Positions 8,089 to 19,351 are shown, counted from the first letter of the stretch. The stretch is DNA of 64,000 nucleotides from Mesorhizobium sp. L-2-11 (GCF_016756595.1 NZ_AP023257.1:806001-870000), one strand, 5' to 3'. Numbers and translations: made by a program. The notes: a model not told the origin generated them from the letters alone.

Positions 8089-10637
8089 TGCCGCTGTCGC
8101 GCACGCTGAAGCTCGCCTTCCGCTTCTCGCTGCGCGAGATGCGCGGTGGGCTGTCCGGCTTCCTGATCTTCCTTGCCTGCATTGCGCTTGGCGTCGCGGC
8201 GATCGGCGGCGTCAATTCGGTGGCCCGGGCGATTACCGCCGGCGTCGCCAACGAAGGCCAGTCGCTGCTCGGCGGCGACCTTCGTTTCGAGCTCAATCAG
8301 CGCGCCGCGACGCAAGCCGAACACGTCTTTCTTGACGGGCTGGGCACGGTCTCGCACAGCGCCAACATGCGCTCGATGGCGCGGCTCGAGGACGGCTCCG
8401 ATCAGGCGCTGGTCGAGGCCAAGGCGGTCGATGGAGCCTATCCGCTCTATGGCGCGCTGGAGACCGAGCCGGCGCTGTCGAAGCAGGAATTGTTCGGCGA
8501 AAAATCCGGTGTTTTCGGCGCTGCCGCACCCGACCTTTTGTTCGAGCGGCTGGGCCTTGGGGTCGGCGACCGGCTGAAGCTGGGCAGCGCCACATTCGAA
8601 CTGCGCGCCAGGCTCGTCAGCGAACCGGACGCGGTGTCCGACGGCTTCGGCTTTGCGCCGCGGCTGATGATCTCGACGGACGGGCTTGCCGCTTCCGGTT
8701 TGATCCAGCCCGGCAGCCTGGTCGAGAACGCCTACAAGGTCCGCCTGCCCGGCGGCACCGGCGAGGCGGGCATAAAAGCCATTCAGGATCAGGCGGCGGA
8801 GGATTTTCCCGAGTCCGGCTGGTCGATCCGCACGCGCAGCAACGCAGCACCGGCGTTGTCCTCCAACATCGAACGGTTTTCGCAGTTCCTGACGCTGGTC
8901 GGGCTGACGGCGCTGGTGGTCGGCGGCGTCGGCGTCGCCAATGCGGTGCGCGCCTATCTAGACGGCAAGCGCGGCGTCATCGCCACCTTCAAGAGCCTGG
9001 GGGCTTCGGGCGGTTTCGTCTTTACCGTCTATCTGGTGCAGATCCTGATGATCGCCGGGCTCGGCATCACGGTCGGCCTTGTGCTTGGCGCGCTGATGCC
9101 GTTTGCGGCGAGCGCGGTACTCCAGTCGGTCATTCCGGTGCCGGCGGAAGGTGGGTTCTATCCCGGCGCACTCGGCATGGCGGCACTGTTCGGACTGCTT
9201 GTGACGCTGGCTTTCACCTTGCTGCCGCTCGGCCGGGCGCGCGACGTGCCGGCGACGGCGCTGTTTCGTGAAATGGGTTTTGAGGGCCGCGGTTTTCCGC
9301 GTCCGCTCTACATGGCGGCGGCGCTCGGCATCGCGCTGCTGCTGGCGGCGCTGGCCATTCTGTTTTCCGGCGACCGCTACATCGCCTCGATCTTCGTCGG
9401 CGCCACCATTTTTGCTTTTTTGGTGCTGCGCCTTGTCGGCGCGCTGGTGCAGTGGGCCGCCAAGAAGAGCCCGCGCGTTGGCTCGACTGTGCTCAGGCTG
9501 GCCATCGGCAACATCCATCGGCCGGGCGCCTTGACGCCATCGGTGGTGCTGTCGCTGGGGCTGGGGCTGACGCTTCTGGTGACACTGGCGCTGATCGACG
9601 GCAATCTCAGACGGCAGATTTCCGGCAGCCTGCCGGAACGGGCGCCGAACTTCTTCTTCGTCGACATCCAGAGCAGCGATGTCGAAGCGTTCTCGGCGCT
9701 GGTCGGCAGGGAGGCGCCGCAAGGCACGTTGATGAAGGTGCCGATGCTGCGCGGCCGCATAATGGCGCTGAACGGCGTCGACGTCGACAAGGTCAAGGTG
9801 CCGGCGGAAGGGGCCTGGGTGCTGCGCGGCGATCGCGGGCTGACCTATGAGGCCAGAATTCCTGCGAATGCGACGCTGACCGAAGGCGCATGGTGGCCGG
9901 ACGATTATGCCGGCGAGCCATTGGTGTCGTTTTCGGCCGAGGAAGGCAAAGAGATCGGGCTGAAACTCGGCGATACCGTCACCGTCAACGTGCTTGGCCG
10001 CAACGTGACGGCGAAGATCGCCAATTTCCGCCAGGTCGAGTGGGAGACGATGGGCATCAATTTCGTCATGGTGTTCTCGCCCAGCACATTTGCCGGCGCG
10101 CCGCACAGCTGGCTGGCGACGCTGACCGAAAAGGGCGCGTCGCCGGCCGACGATGCCCGTCTTCTCAACGCCGTCACCCGTGCCTTTCCCGCGGTGACGA
10201 CAGTCAGGGTCAGGGACGCGCTCGACATCGTCAACCGGCTGGTGGCGCAACTCGGCACCGCGATCAGGGCTGCGGCCGGCGTGGCGTTGATCGCCTCGGT
10301 GCTGGTGCTGGCCGGGGCGTTGGCGGCCGGCAACCGCGCCCGCATCCACGATGCGGTGGTGCTGAAGACGCTGGGCGCCACCAGGAAGACGCTGATCGCG
10401 GCCTTTTCGCTGGAATACATGCTGATCGGCCTCGCCACCGCGATCTTCGCGCTGGCGGCAGGCGGGATTTCGGCGTGGTTCGTTGTCGCGCGCGTCATGA
10501 CGCTGCCGTCGCATTTCATGCCCGAAGTGGCGGTGGCGACCATCCTCTTTGCTTTGCTGGTCACGGTCGGCATCGGCCTGGCCGGCACCTGGCGGGTGCT
10601 CGGCCACAAGGCGGCGCCGGTGCTGCGCAATCTCTGA
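8088..10637 (+). CDS. ABC transporter permease with two FtsX-like domains (YbbP type)
   Basis: An 849-residue inner-membrane protein. It has an N-terminal membrane anchor (LSGFLIFLACIALGVAAIGG), a periplasmic MacB-type domain, three closely spaced helices (about residues 265–390), further helices, a second periplasmic domain, and a C-terminal FtsX domain with ATRKTLIAAFSLEYMLIG. This ten-helix, two-FtsX layout is that of YbbP. The ATG at 8088 overlaps the ATPase stop. The reading frame is open far upstream to 6735, but that part overlaps other genes in GC-rich DNA and is not coding. It forms an exporter with the preceding ATPase. Confidence 0.92.
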   Translation: MPLSRTLKLAFRFSLREMRGGLSGFLIFLACIALGVAAIGGVNSVARAITAGVANEGQSLLGGDLRFELNQRAATQAEHVFLDGLGTVSHSANMRSMARLEDGSDQALVEAKAVDGAYPLYGALETEPALSKQELFGEKSGVFGAAAPDLLFERLGLGVGDRLKLGSATFELRARLVSEPDAVSDGFGFAPRLMISTDGLAASGLIQPGSLVENAYKVRLPGGTGEAGIKAIQDQAAEDFPESGWSIRTRSNAAPALSSNIERFSQFLTLVGLTALVVGGVGVANAVRAYLDGKRGVIATFKSLGASGGFVFTVYLVQILMIAGLGITVGLVLGALMPFAASAVLQSVIPVPAEGGFYPGALGMAALFGLLVTLAFTLLPLGRARDVPATALFREMGFEGRGFPRPLYMAAALGIALLLAALAILFSGDRYIASIFVGATIFAFLVLRLVGALVQWAAKKSPRVGSTVLRLAIGNIHRPGALTPSVVLSLGLGLTLLVTLALIDGNLRRQISGSLPERAPNFFFVDIQSSDVEAFSALVGREAPQGTLMKVPMLRGRIMALNGVDVDKVKVPAEGAWVLRGDRGLTYEARIPANATLTEGAWWPDDYAGEPLVSFSAEEGKEIGLKLGDTVTVNVLGRNVTAKIANFRQVEWETMGINFVMVFSPSTFAGAPHSWLATLTEKGASPADDARLLNAVTRAFPAVTTVRVRDALDIVNRLVAQLGTAIRAAAGVALIASVLVLAGALAAGNRARIHDAVVLKTLGATRKTLIAAFSLEYMLIGLATAIFALAAGGISAWFVVARVMTLPSHFMPEVAVATILFALLVTVGIGLAGTWRVLGHKAAPVLRNL

Positions 10638-10879
10638 TCTGCGAGGGAACTGCAAGCTCAACGCGACCGGGATTGGTTAAATCTTGTTAATGTTGGGCTT
10701 CGGAAGGCCGATAAATCCGGATTTTTGTGTCTTCACGAAGCATTACGCCCGGTTACGGTCTTGTTCTTGACGCCGATAACCATCATATTTCGCCGCAGGC
10801 ATGCTGGAGCCCCGCCAGCGGCGCCTCGGTCCGAAATGGACCGGACACCGGACGGGGCAGAAGCAATATGAGGATTTCC

Positions 10880-11659
10880 ATGGCTGAACCCGTTCGCAAT
10901 TATCAGACGCGTGCCGTGCCCGGCGTCGGCGTCGATGCTGCTATCGACCAGGGCCTGCGCGCCTATATGATCAAGGTCTACAATCTGATGGGGCTTGGCC
11001 TCCTCATCACCGGCCTCGTCGCGGTCGGAACGATCATGCTGGCCACCACCACCGATCCGGCTTCGGCGGTCGCTACGCTGCCGAACGGCGACATGCTGAC
11101 ATCCTTCGGCTACGCGATCTTCGGCTCGCCGCTGAAATGGCTGGTGATCTTTGCCCCGCTGGCAGCGGTGATCTTCCTGTCGTTCCGTGTCCAGTCGATG
11201 AGCGTTTCGGCGGCACAGACGACGTTCTGGGTCTATGCCGGCCTCGTCGGCCTGTCGCTGTCGTCGATCTTCCTGGTCTACACCACCGCCAGCATCTCGC
11301 AGACCTTCTTCGCCACCGCCGCCGCCTTTGGCGGATTGTCGCTCTACGGCTACACGACCAAGCGCGATCTTTCCGGGCTCGGTTCGTTCCTGATCATGGG
11401 GGTGGTCGGTTTGATCATCGCGAGTGTGATCAACATCTTCCTGCAGTCGTCGGCGCTTACCTTCGCCGTTTCGGCGATCGGCGTGCTGGTCTTCGCAGGG
11501 CTGACCGCCTACGACACCCAGAACATCAAGCAGATGTATTTCGAGGGCGACGAGACTGATGTCGCCGGCCGCAAGGCGATCATGGGCGCTCTGAGGCTCT
11601 ATCTCGACTTCATCAACCTGTTTATGTTCCTGCTGCAGTTCATGGGCGATCGCCGCTAA
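10880..11659 (+). CDS. Bax inhibitor-1/YccA family membrane protein
   Basis: A 259-residue integral membrane protein with about seven helices after a short polar N-terminus ending in DQGLRAYMIKVYNLMGLGL, the usual BI-1 entry. The C-terminal GLTAYDTQNIKQMY motif and the final helix YLDFINLFMFLLQF with its Asp are family hallmarks. Members act as pH-sensitive ion-leak channels or stress modulators, and E. coli YccA modulates FtsH. The start at 10880 (MAEPVRNYQ) has GAGG a few bases upstream; an ATG at 10868 is an alternative. The 242-bp upstream gap after the permease shows no convincing promoter. A strong terminator follows. Confidence 0.9.
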   Translation: MAEPVRNYQTRAVPGVGVDAAIDQGLRAYMIKVYNLMGLGLLITGLVAVGTIMLATTTDPASAVATLPNGDMLTSFGYAIFGSPLKWLVIFAPLAAVIFLSFRVQSMSVSAAQTTFWVYAGLVGLSLSSIFLVYTTASISQTFFATAAAFGGLSLYGYTTKRDLSGLGSFLIMGVVGLIIASVINIFLQSSALTFAVSAIGVLVFAGLTAYDTQNIKQMYFEGDETDVAGRKAIMGALRLYLDFINLFMFLLQFMGDRR

Positions 11660-11696
11660 AAAGACGGTCCCTGCGTCTGTGGACCAGCGAATTTGG

Positions 11697-11723
11697 AAAG
11701 GGCGGCCCAACGGCCGCCCTTTT
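11697..11723 (+). terminator. Rho-independent terminator after the BI-1 gene
   Basis: A perfect 8-bp GC stem (GGGCGGCC at 11700–11707 with GGCCGCCC at 11712–11719), loop CAAC, then TTTT. An A-run on the 5′ side also lets it pair further. It sits 40 bp after the stop codon. Confidence 0.88.
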
Positions 11724-11777
11724 CTATTGCTCCGGTCTTTGATGAAATGGCCGGCAGATGATTGACGTGCATAAATT

Positions 11778-12350
11778 ATGAGCAACATCACGATACGGCC
11801 CGCGGCTTCGACCGATCTCGACCGGATCACCGACATCTATGCCGATGCGGTGACCCACGGCACGGCGAGCTACGAACTGGAGCCGCCTGATCGTGCCGAG
11901 ATGGGCGAGCGCTTCGACAGTTTGATAACGGGCGGCTTTCCCTATCTGGTGGCGGAAAAAGACGGCATCGTTCTCGGCTATGCCTATGCCGGCCCCTTCC
12001 GGCCGCGGCCTGCGTACCGGTTTATCGTCGAAGATTCGGTCTATGTCGCACCCGAGGCCAAGGGCCATGGCATCGGGCTGAAGCTGATGCAAGGGCTGAT
12101 CGCGGCGGCCGAGGCGGCGGGCTTCCGCCAGATCATCGCGGTGATCGGCGACGGTCGGCCGGACAGTGCCTCGGTCCGGCTGCATGAAAAGCTCGGCTTT
12201 CGCCATTCGGGCCGTCTGGAAGCCTCCGGCTACAAGCACGGACGCTGGCTCGACACGGTGTTCATGCAACTACCAATCAATGGCGGGTCTCAGGTTCCGC
12301 CCGATCCCAACTCACTGCCGGAACGGAGATTCCTGAATCAAAACAAATAG
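11778..12350 (+). CDS. GNAT N-acetyltransferase, phosphinothricin-acetyltransferase-like
   Basis: A 190-residue acetyl-CoA-dependent N-acetyltransferase. The N-terminus ITIRPAASTDLDRITDIYADAVTHGTASYELEPPD and central GYAYAGPFRPRPAYRFIVEDSVYVAPEAKGHGIG are characteristic of the Pat/YncA group, where the R/G-x-x-G-x-G/A acetyl-CoA loop is EAKGHGIG. C-terminal LHEKLGFRHSG continues the match. The last ~25 residues (GGSQVPPDPNSLPERR…) are not conserved. The true substrate is probably methionine sulfone or a related amino-acid analogue, but this is inferred from the family only. Confidence 0.88.
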   Translation: MSNITIRPAASTDLDRITDIYADAVTHGTASYELEPPDRAEMGERFDSLITGGFPYLVAEKDGIVLGYAYAGPFRPRPAYRFIVEDSVYVAPEAKGHGIGLKLMQGLIAAAEAAGFRQIIAVIGDGRPDSASVRLHEKLGFRHSGRLEASGYKHGRWLDTVFMQLPINGGSQVPPDPNSLPERRFLNQNK

Positions 12351-12737
12351 TCAGGCCTCGACCAGCTTCAGCGTGCGGTCGAAGACGCCAAGCACGCGGC
12401 CAAGTTCCTGGCCGCGCTTGAGGATGCGGCCGCCGGCGGCAATGACGACGAAAGCGCCTTGCCGGCGCGCCAGCTTCGGATCCTTGACGATCTGGAACAG
12501 CGGCACCTCGCTGGTGCGACGGAAGACCGAAAAGACGGCGCGGTCGGCAAGATGGTCGATGGCGTAGTCGCGCCATTCATTGGCGGCGACCATGCGCCCG
12601 TAAAGCCTCAGGATCTGGTCCAATTCACGCCGGTCGAACCGCACCGGCTGGTCGAGGCGTTCACGTCTTGCCTCATGCAGCGGGATCAGTATTGCGGATG
12701 CGTCCCCATCCTCCGTCCCACTGCCGTGATCAGTCAT
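12351..12737 (-). CDS. DUF2794 domain-containing protein
   Basis: A small 128-residue protein conserved across alphaproteobacteria. The DUF2794 core runs from about residue 25: VRFDRRELDQILRLYGRMVAANEWRDYAIDHLADRAVFSVFRR, then LFQIVKDPKLARRQGAFVVIAAGGRILKRGQEL. No function is known. The ATG at 12735–12737 (MTDHGSG) is chosen; an in-frame extension to 12830 looks non-coding. Its stop directly abuts the end of the convergent acetyltransferase gene. Confidence 0.85.
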   Translation of the reverse strand: MTDHGSGTEDGDASAILIPLHEARRERLDQPVRFDRRELDQILRLYGRMVAANEWRDYAIDHLADRAVFSVFRRTSEVPLFQIVKDPKLARRQGAFVVIAAGGRILKRGQELGRVLGVFDRTLKLVEA

Positions 12738-12938
12738 GCCTCGATCCCTTCGAGTGAATCTTACACTCATCAAAATTGGCGCTTTCGCCATGGAATTGCA
12801 AGCCCGGCTGGGTAAAGGCTTGCGGCGCACCGTTTCCGCGGTGTCCAGTCACGTTTATAAAAACGCGCGTTGAAATTGGTGATGCTTTGCCACAATTCTG
12901 CCTTCTTTTATCCGCGCTAAAGCCCCAATCTCCGACGA

Positions 12939-13078
12939 ATTTACCGGTGTTGCCTGAGACGGTTCGGTCCGGCACTGGCTCGTAACCCCAAGCCCCCCGC
13001 CCACGGGTCTGCGTCGGATCGAACCAACCTCGGTTTCTCCCCTGGAGAAAACGAGTGCGACGATCCCAATACCTAAAT
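12939..13078 (+). ncRNA. Structured small RNA candidate, 6S-like architecture
   Basis: A ~140-nt folded element in the 422-bp gap between DUF2794 and DUF1223, followed at once by an intrinsic terminator. Nested pairings are visible. The outer stem joins ATTTA + GGTGTTG (12939–12952) to CAATACC + TAAAT (13067–13078). An inner stem pairs GGTTCGGTCCG (12961–12971) with CGGATCGAACC (13015–13025). On the 3′ side of the bubble sits a hairpin, CTCGGTTTCTCC with GGAGAAAACGAG (13029–13055). The 5′ side of the bubble reads CCTGAGAC. A closing stem, a central bubble with a 3′-side hairpin and an apical stem is the layout of 6S RNA (ssrS), which mimics an open promoter and binds sigma-70 RNA polymerase. 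The assignment as 6S is an inference from fold only. Confidence 0.55.
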
Positions 13079-13079
13079 G

Positions 13080-13115
13080 ACCGGCGTCAGAAGCAAGCTG
13101 ACGTCGGTTTTTTAT
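13080..13115 (+). terminator. Rho-independent terminator of the RNA candidate
   Basis: Stem ACCGGCGTCAG (13080–13090) pairs with CTGACGTCGGT (13098–13108) with one G·U, loop of seven bases, then a run of six or more T. It ends a plus-strand transcript although no plus-strand protein gene precedes it, which supports an RNA gene here. Confidence 0.82.
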
Positions 13116-13159
13116 TGATTCGCCGCCTTCCCTTCCCTTGTGGAAGAAGGAGAGGGCGT

Positions 13160-13954
13160 TCAGGGCTTGTGGATCATTGCGGCGCCCAGGATGGGACCCG
13201 GCAAGCCGTCCTTGCCCACCGATTGCAGCAGCACGGCGCAGCCGCCTTTCTTGGCAACCACGCTCATCGGCAATTCGTAGCGCTGCGCCTTGCCGTGCCA
13301 CATGCCGGCGGTCTGGATGCCGGAGACGGCGTTCCAATACGTCATGCTGCGGCCGGTGTTCTCGCCCTTGCCGATCTTGATGGTCTGCGGCGGGTCGAAA
13401 TAGACGATGACGACATGGGCATCGCTGGGGCCGCTCCCGGCATCGCCGGCGTCGATGATGACGCGGTCGCTGGTCCGGCTGACCTTGATGGCGACCTGCA
13501 TGCCTTCGCCGGATGTTTCCATGCGGGCGAGTGCGCCGTCGACTTCCTCGCGGCGGGCGCCGTTGACATGGCTGCGGCCATTGATGACGGCCTGTGGCGT
13601 ATAGACCGAGCGGCTGCCGAAGGCACGCATGTACTCATACTGACGCTCCGTGTTCTCCTTGCGGCTCAGCGTGTCCTTCCAACCGAGATAATCCCAGTAG
13701 TCGACATGATAGGCGAGCGCGACGATGTTCTCCTTGGCGGCAAGCTCGGCGAAAAACGCATCGGCCGGCAGGCAGGAACTGCAGCCCTGACTGGTGAAGA
13801 GCTCGACCACGCCCAAGGGTTGATCAGTCGAGGCTTTATCAGCCCGGAGCTTGTCGGCCTCGCCGGCCAGCGCATTGCCAGCAAGTCCAGCGCCGGCAAA
13901 CGCCGAGAGGGCCAGCGCCAATGCCGCAAGCCGCAATGGTCTTCGAGGTGTCAT
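13160..13954 (-). CDS. DUF1223 domain-containing exported thioredoxin-like protein
   Basis: A 264-residue secreted protein: signal peptide ending near ALA-G (residue 31), then VVELFTSQGCSSCLPAD with a CSSC pair (Cys58, Cys61) typical of DUF1223. Conserved ALAYHVDYWDYLGWKD and YTPQAVINGR follow. The fold is predicted to be thioredoxin-like, but the reaction and partner are unknown. The stop lies next to a short inverted repeat (CTTCCCTTG…GAAGGAGAG, 13129–13155). It is divergent from the ceramidase-family gene, 177 bp away. Confidence 0.88.
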   Translation of the reverse strand: MTPRRPLRLAALALALSAFAGAGLAGNALAGEADKLRADKASTDQPLGVVELFTSQGCSSCLPADAFFAELAAKENIVALAYHVDYWDYLGWKDTLSRKENTERQYEYMRAFGSRSVYTPQAVINGRSHVNGARREEVDGALARMETSGEGMQVAIKVSRTSDRVIIDAGDAGSGPSDAHVVIVYFDPPQTIKIGKGENTGRSMTYWNAVSGIQTAGMWHGKAQRYELPMSVVAKKGGCAVLLQSVGKDGLPGPILGAAMIHKP

Positions 13955-14131
13955 GGCCGTTTCGACTCCCGCCGGTGATGGCCGGCTTTGTTCTGGTTGG
14001 CGAAATATGTGGCAGAAGCGGCAGTCAACGGGAAGTCACGTTGCGGTGAAACTTTTACCGTGTAGCCAACTGCAAGGGCGCAACAGGACGGCTACACTTC
14101 AGGGTAGATACCGATTCGGGCAACAATCAGC

Positions 14132-14797
14132 ATGTGGCAAACTTTCCTCACGCCGGTCGACCTGTACTGCGAGCGGGTGGGGCCGGAGTTCTGGGCCGAG
14201 CCGGTCAACGCACTGACCAACCTGGCTTTTCTTGTCGCCGGACTGTGGGGTGTCCGGGAGGTGCGCCGGCGTGGCACAGGCATCTTCGCCGAAATGCTGG
14301 CCTGGTGGGTGGTGGCGATCGGCATCGGCTCGGCGCTGTTCCACACCTTTGCCAACCATGCCACGGTCTGGGCCGACGTGCTGCCGATCGCCGGGTTCAC
14401 GCTGGCCTATACGCTGTTCAACCTGCGCCGTTTCCTCGGTATGAAATGGGGCAAGGCGATCGCCATCTTCCTTGCCTTCTATGCCGTCACCGGGGTGTTG
14501 ACCTGGGCTGTGCCGGACTGGCTGCGCCAGGCATCGAACGGCACGACCGGCTACCTGCCGCCCTTCCTGGCGCTCGCCTTCTTCGGCGCCTGGGTGGTGG
14601 CGAGCGGCAACCGCGCCGGCTGGTACAATCTGGCCGGCTCGGCGATCTTCGTCGTGTCGGTCATCTTCAGGACGATCGATCCGCTGGTCTGCGGCAGCTT
14701 CCCGCTCGGCACGCATTTCCTGTGGCACATCCTCAACGGGCTGATGCTCGGCGTGCTGCTGGCGGCGGCGGCGCGGTTCGGGAAGGGAGGGCAGTAG
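14132..14797 (+). CDS. Ceramidase-family (CREST-like) integral membrane hydrolase
   Basis: A 221-residue membrane protein with about seven helices and the pattern of the alkaline ceramidase superfamily: YCERVGPEFWAEPVNALTNLAF near the N-terminus, a GSALFH motif, WADVLPI, and a late HFLWHILNG. The histidines and aspartate of these motifs coordinate zinc in characterised relatives. It probably cleaves an amide or ester in a membrane lipid. Rhizobial substrates are not established. The 3′ end runs straight into a GTAGGGCA tandem repeat that starts at the stop codon. Confidence 0.82.
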   Translation: MWQTFLTPVDLYCERVGPEFWAEPVNALTNLAFLVAGLWGVREVRRRGTGIFAEMLAWWVVAIGIGSALFHTFANHATVWADVLPIAGFTLAYTLFNLRRFLGMKWGKAIAIFLAFYAVTGVLTWAVPDWLRQASNGTTGYLPPFLALAFFGAWVVASGNRAGWYNLAGSAIFVVSVIFRTIDPLVCGSFPLGTHFLWHILNGLMLGVLLAAAARFGKGGQ

Positions 14798-14883
14798 GGC
14801 AGTAGGGCAGTAGGGCAGTAGGGGATGTGTTCCCTGCCTTATTCCCTTACTCCCCTACTCCCCTACTGCCCTACTCCCCTTCC
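14793..14883. repeat. GTAGGGCA tandem repeat with an inverted partner
   Basis: Four back-to-back units of an 8-bp word (GTAGGGCA) begin at the ceramidase stop codon. After a ~25-bp spacer the complementary array follows (CTTACTCCCC, CTACTCCCC, CTACTGCCC…) and ends against the acnA stop codon. The two arrays can form a long imperfect hairpin between these convergent genes. A second locus of the same word family is at 36275–36392. Confidence 0.85.
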
Positions 14884-17574
<2,691 letters not shown>

Positions 17575-17774
17575 GTGCGATCCGTCCTTGTCTGTTCAGC
17601 CTGAAAGGGAACGGACGCCGATGGCATGCAATCACGCGCAAAGGTGCGGGTACGGCCATTTCCGCTGTCCGTTCCCAGCCAACCCGAGCCGTTCAAGGCG
17701 GCGCGTGCGCTGGTTCGGCGCTAATTCGCTTCCCGTGCCGACCGCTGGCACGGATGCCTCGCATATAGAGAATT

Positions 17775-17793
17775 TCCTGGAATAGTTCTAGAC
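17775..17793. promoter_or_regulatory. Possible Irr/ICE-like dyad between acnA and ccmA
   Basis: In the divergent acnA–ccmA gap the sequence CCTGGAA-TAG-TTCTAGA is a GAA-N3-TTC dyad. Irr boxes (ICE) in rhizobia follow TTTAGAA-N3-TTCTAAA: the right half here has one mismatch and the left half several. Both flanking genes depend on iron or haem, so iron control is plausible but unproven. Confidence 0.27.
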
Positions 17794-17859
17794 AGTCGAA
17801 CGGCTATTTTGTGCAATGCGGCAGCTGCCGTGAAGCGGCGTTTTCGGGACGGGCAAGAA

Positions 17860-18468
17860 ATGCGGCTGATCGCCGAAAATCTAGGCGGCGAACGCGGCGG
17901 CGAGACGATTTTTTCCGGCCTCAACTTTGCCCTTGGCAAAGGCCAGGCGCTGATCGTCACCGGGCCGAACGGCGCGGGAAAATCGACACTGCTCAGGGTG
18001 GTCGCCGGGTTGCTGCCGGTGGCGGCAGGCCGTTTGCTTATCCAAGGCGGGGCTGAGGATTTTCCGTCGGTAGCCTCGGCCTGCCATTATCTCGGCCACC
18101 AGAACGCGATGAAGACGGCGTTGAGCGTGGCGGAAAACCTGCGCTTCTGGCGCGATTTTTCGGGCGCGGATTTTTTGAGCGCCGAACAGGCGCTGGCAAC
18201 GGTCGGGCTTGACGGTATCGGCCATCTGCCGTTCGGCTATCTCTCCACCGGGCAACGCCGCCGCGCGGCGATCGCAAAACTGCTGGTCAGCCGGCGGCCG
18301 CTGTGGCTGCTCGACGAGCCGACGGCCGGGCTGGACAAGGCTTCGGAAGAGCGATTCGACGGGTTGATGCGGGAGCACCTTGATGAGGGAGGAATCATCA
18401 TTGCGGCGACGCATCTGCCGCTGGGGTTGGAGGGGGCGCAGGAACTGGTGATGGGGGAGGCAGTTTGA
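17860..18468 (+). CDS. ccmA: Haem exporter ATP-binding protein CcmA
   Basis: ATPase of the CcmABCD complex that releases holo-CcmE during cytochrome c maturation (system I). The 202 residues match the family's short ATPase. Walker A is GPNGAGKST (residues 35–43). CcmA-typical LGHQNAMKTALSVAENLRFW follows, then LSTGQRRRAAIAKLL and the Walker B LWLLDEP. The ATG at 17860 (MRLIAENLGG) gives the normal N-terminus; an upstream extension to 17809 is rejected. ccmB follows after 52 bp. Confidence 0.94.
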   Translation: MRLIAENLGGERGGETIFSGLNFALGKGQALIVTGPNGAGKSTLLRVVAGLLPVAAGRLLIQGGAEDFPSVASACHYLGHQNAMKTALSVAENLRFWRDFSGADFLSAEQALATVGLDGIGHLPFGYLSTGQRRRAAIAKLLVSRRPLWLLDEPTAGLDKASEERFDGLMREHLDEGGIIIAATHLPLGLEGAQELVMGEAV

Positions 18469-18520
18469 TGTCGGTGCTCCATCCTTTGCTTGGCTTTCAC
18501 TCATTCGGGATCGCCTCGCA

Positions 18521-19186
18521 ATGCTAGCCCTCTTCCTGCGCGACATCCGCCTGAGCATCCGGGCCGGCGGCGGGACGCTGACCGGCGTGATCTTCTTTCT
18601 AGCGGTGATCGCCACGATCCCCTTCGGCGTCGGGCCGGACCTCAATCTGCTTGCCCGCATCGGTCCGGCGATCCTGTGGATCGGCGCCTTGCTGGCTTGC
18701 CTGCTCGGTCTCGACCGATTGTTCCAGGCCGACCGGGAAGACGGCTCGCTCGACCTGCTGGTGCTTAGCGACGACCGGCAGATGCTGGCGCTGACCGTGC
18801 TGACGAAATGCCTGGCGCATTGGGCGGGAAGCGTGCTGCCGCTGGTCATCGCCGCACCCTTGCTCGGCCTGTTCATGAATATGGAGCCGATCGGCATCGG
18901 CGCCACGGCGCTGACCCTTCTGGTCGGCACGCCGGCGATCACCTTCATCGGCGCTGCCGGTGCGGCGGTAGCGGTGGCGCTGCCGCGCGGCGGGCTGCTG
19001 ATCTCGGTGCTGGTGCTGCCGCTGACCATCCCGGTGCTGATCTTCGGCGTCTCGGCAAGCTATGGCGCGGTGGCGAACCCTGATCCGTTTCTGCAGCCTT
19101 TCCTCATTCTTGCCGCGCTGACCTTGTTTCTTGCCGTGCTGGGACCGGTTGCGGCAGCGTTGGCGCTGCGCCATGGAACCGACTGA
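18521..19186 (+). CDS. ccmB: Haem exporter membrane protein CcmB
   Basis: A 221-residue membrane subunit of the cytochrome c maturation complex with six helices. It opens with MLALFLRDIRLSIRAGGG and contains the conserved LDRLFQADREDGSLDLLVLS loop and the GTPAITFIGAAGAAVAVALPRGGLL region. The size is normal. It should be followed by ccmC, but only 165 bp separate its stop codon from the ccmD start. Confidence 0.94.
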   Translation: MLALFLRDIRLSIRAGGGTLTGVIFFLAVIATIPFGVGPDLNLLARIGPAILWIGALLACLLGLDRLFQADREDGSLDLLVLSDDRQMLALTVLTKCLAHWAGSVLPLVIAAPLLGLFMNMEPIGIGATALTLLVGTPAITFIGAAGAAVAVALPRGGLLISVLVLPLTIPVLIFGVSASYGAVANPDPFLQPFLILAALTLFLAVLGPVAAALALRHGTD

Positions 19187-19351
19187 TGTGGCCGGCCATC
19201 GTTCGTGATTACATCGTTCATGATCACATGGCGTCAAAGGCTGCGGCGCTGCTGTCGATTGCGAAGCCGATGGCGCAAGGTTAAGGGAAGGAATGTTGGA
19301 ACGAAGCGAAATGGTCCGGCTGAAAGGTTTTGCATCGGAGGAGCGACCGAT
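19187..19351 (+). other. Site where ccmC is expected but absent
   Basis: In most alphaproteobacterial ccm clusters ccmC (about 240–260 codons with the WWD haem-handling motif) lies between ccmB and ccmD. Here the gap is 165 bp. It encodes at most a 32-residue peptide starting at an ATG that overlaps the ccmB stop (TGATG). No stretch resembles the CcmC helices or its WGxWWxWD signature in any frame. A ccmC elsewhere, or loss or misassembly, are the options. Confidence 0.7.

Noticed and set aside
14793..14883. CRISPR-like short repeats
   Set aside because: Units are only 8 bp and contiguous without spacers, and no cas genes are present.
19186..19284. 32-residue frame overlapping the ccmB stop
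   Set aside because: No similarity to CcmC or any short ccm protein, and no hydrophobic segment; probably chance.
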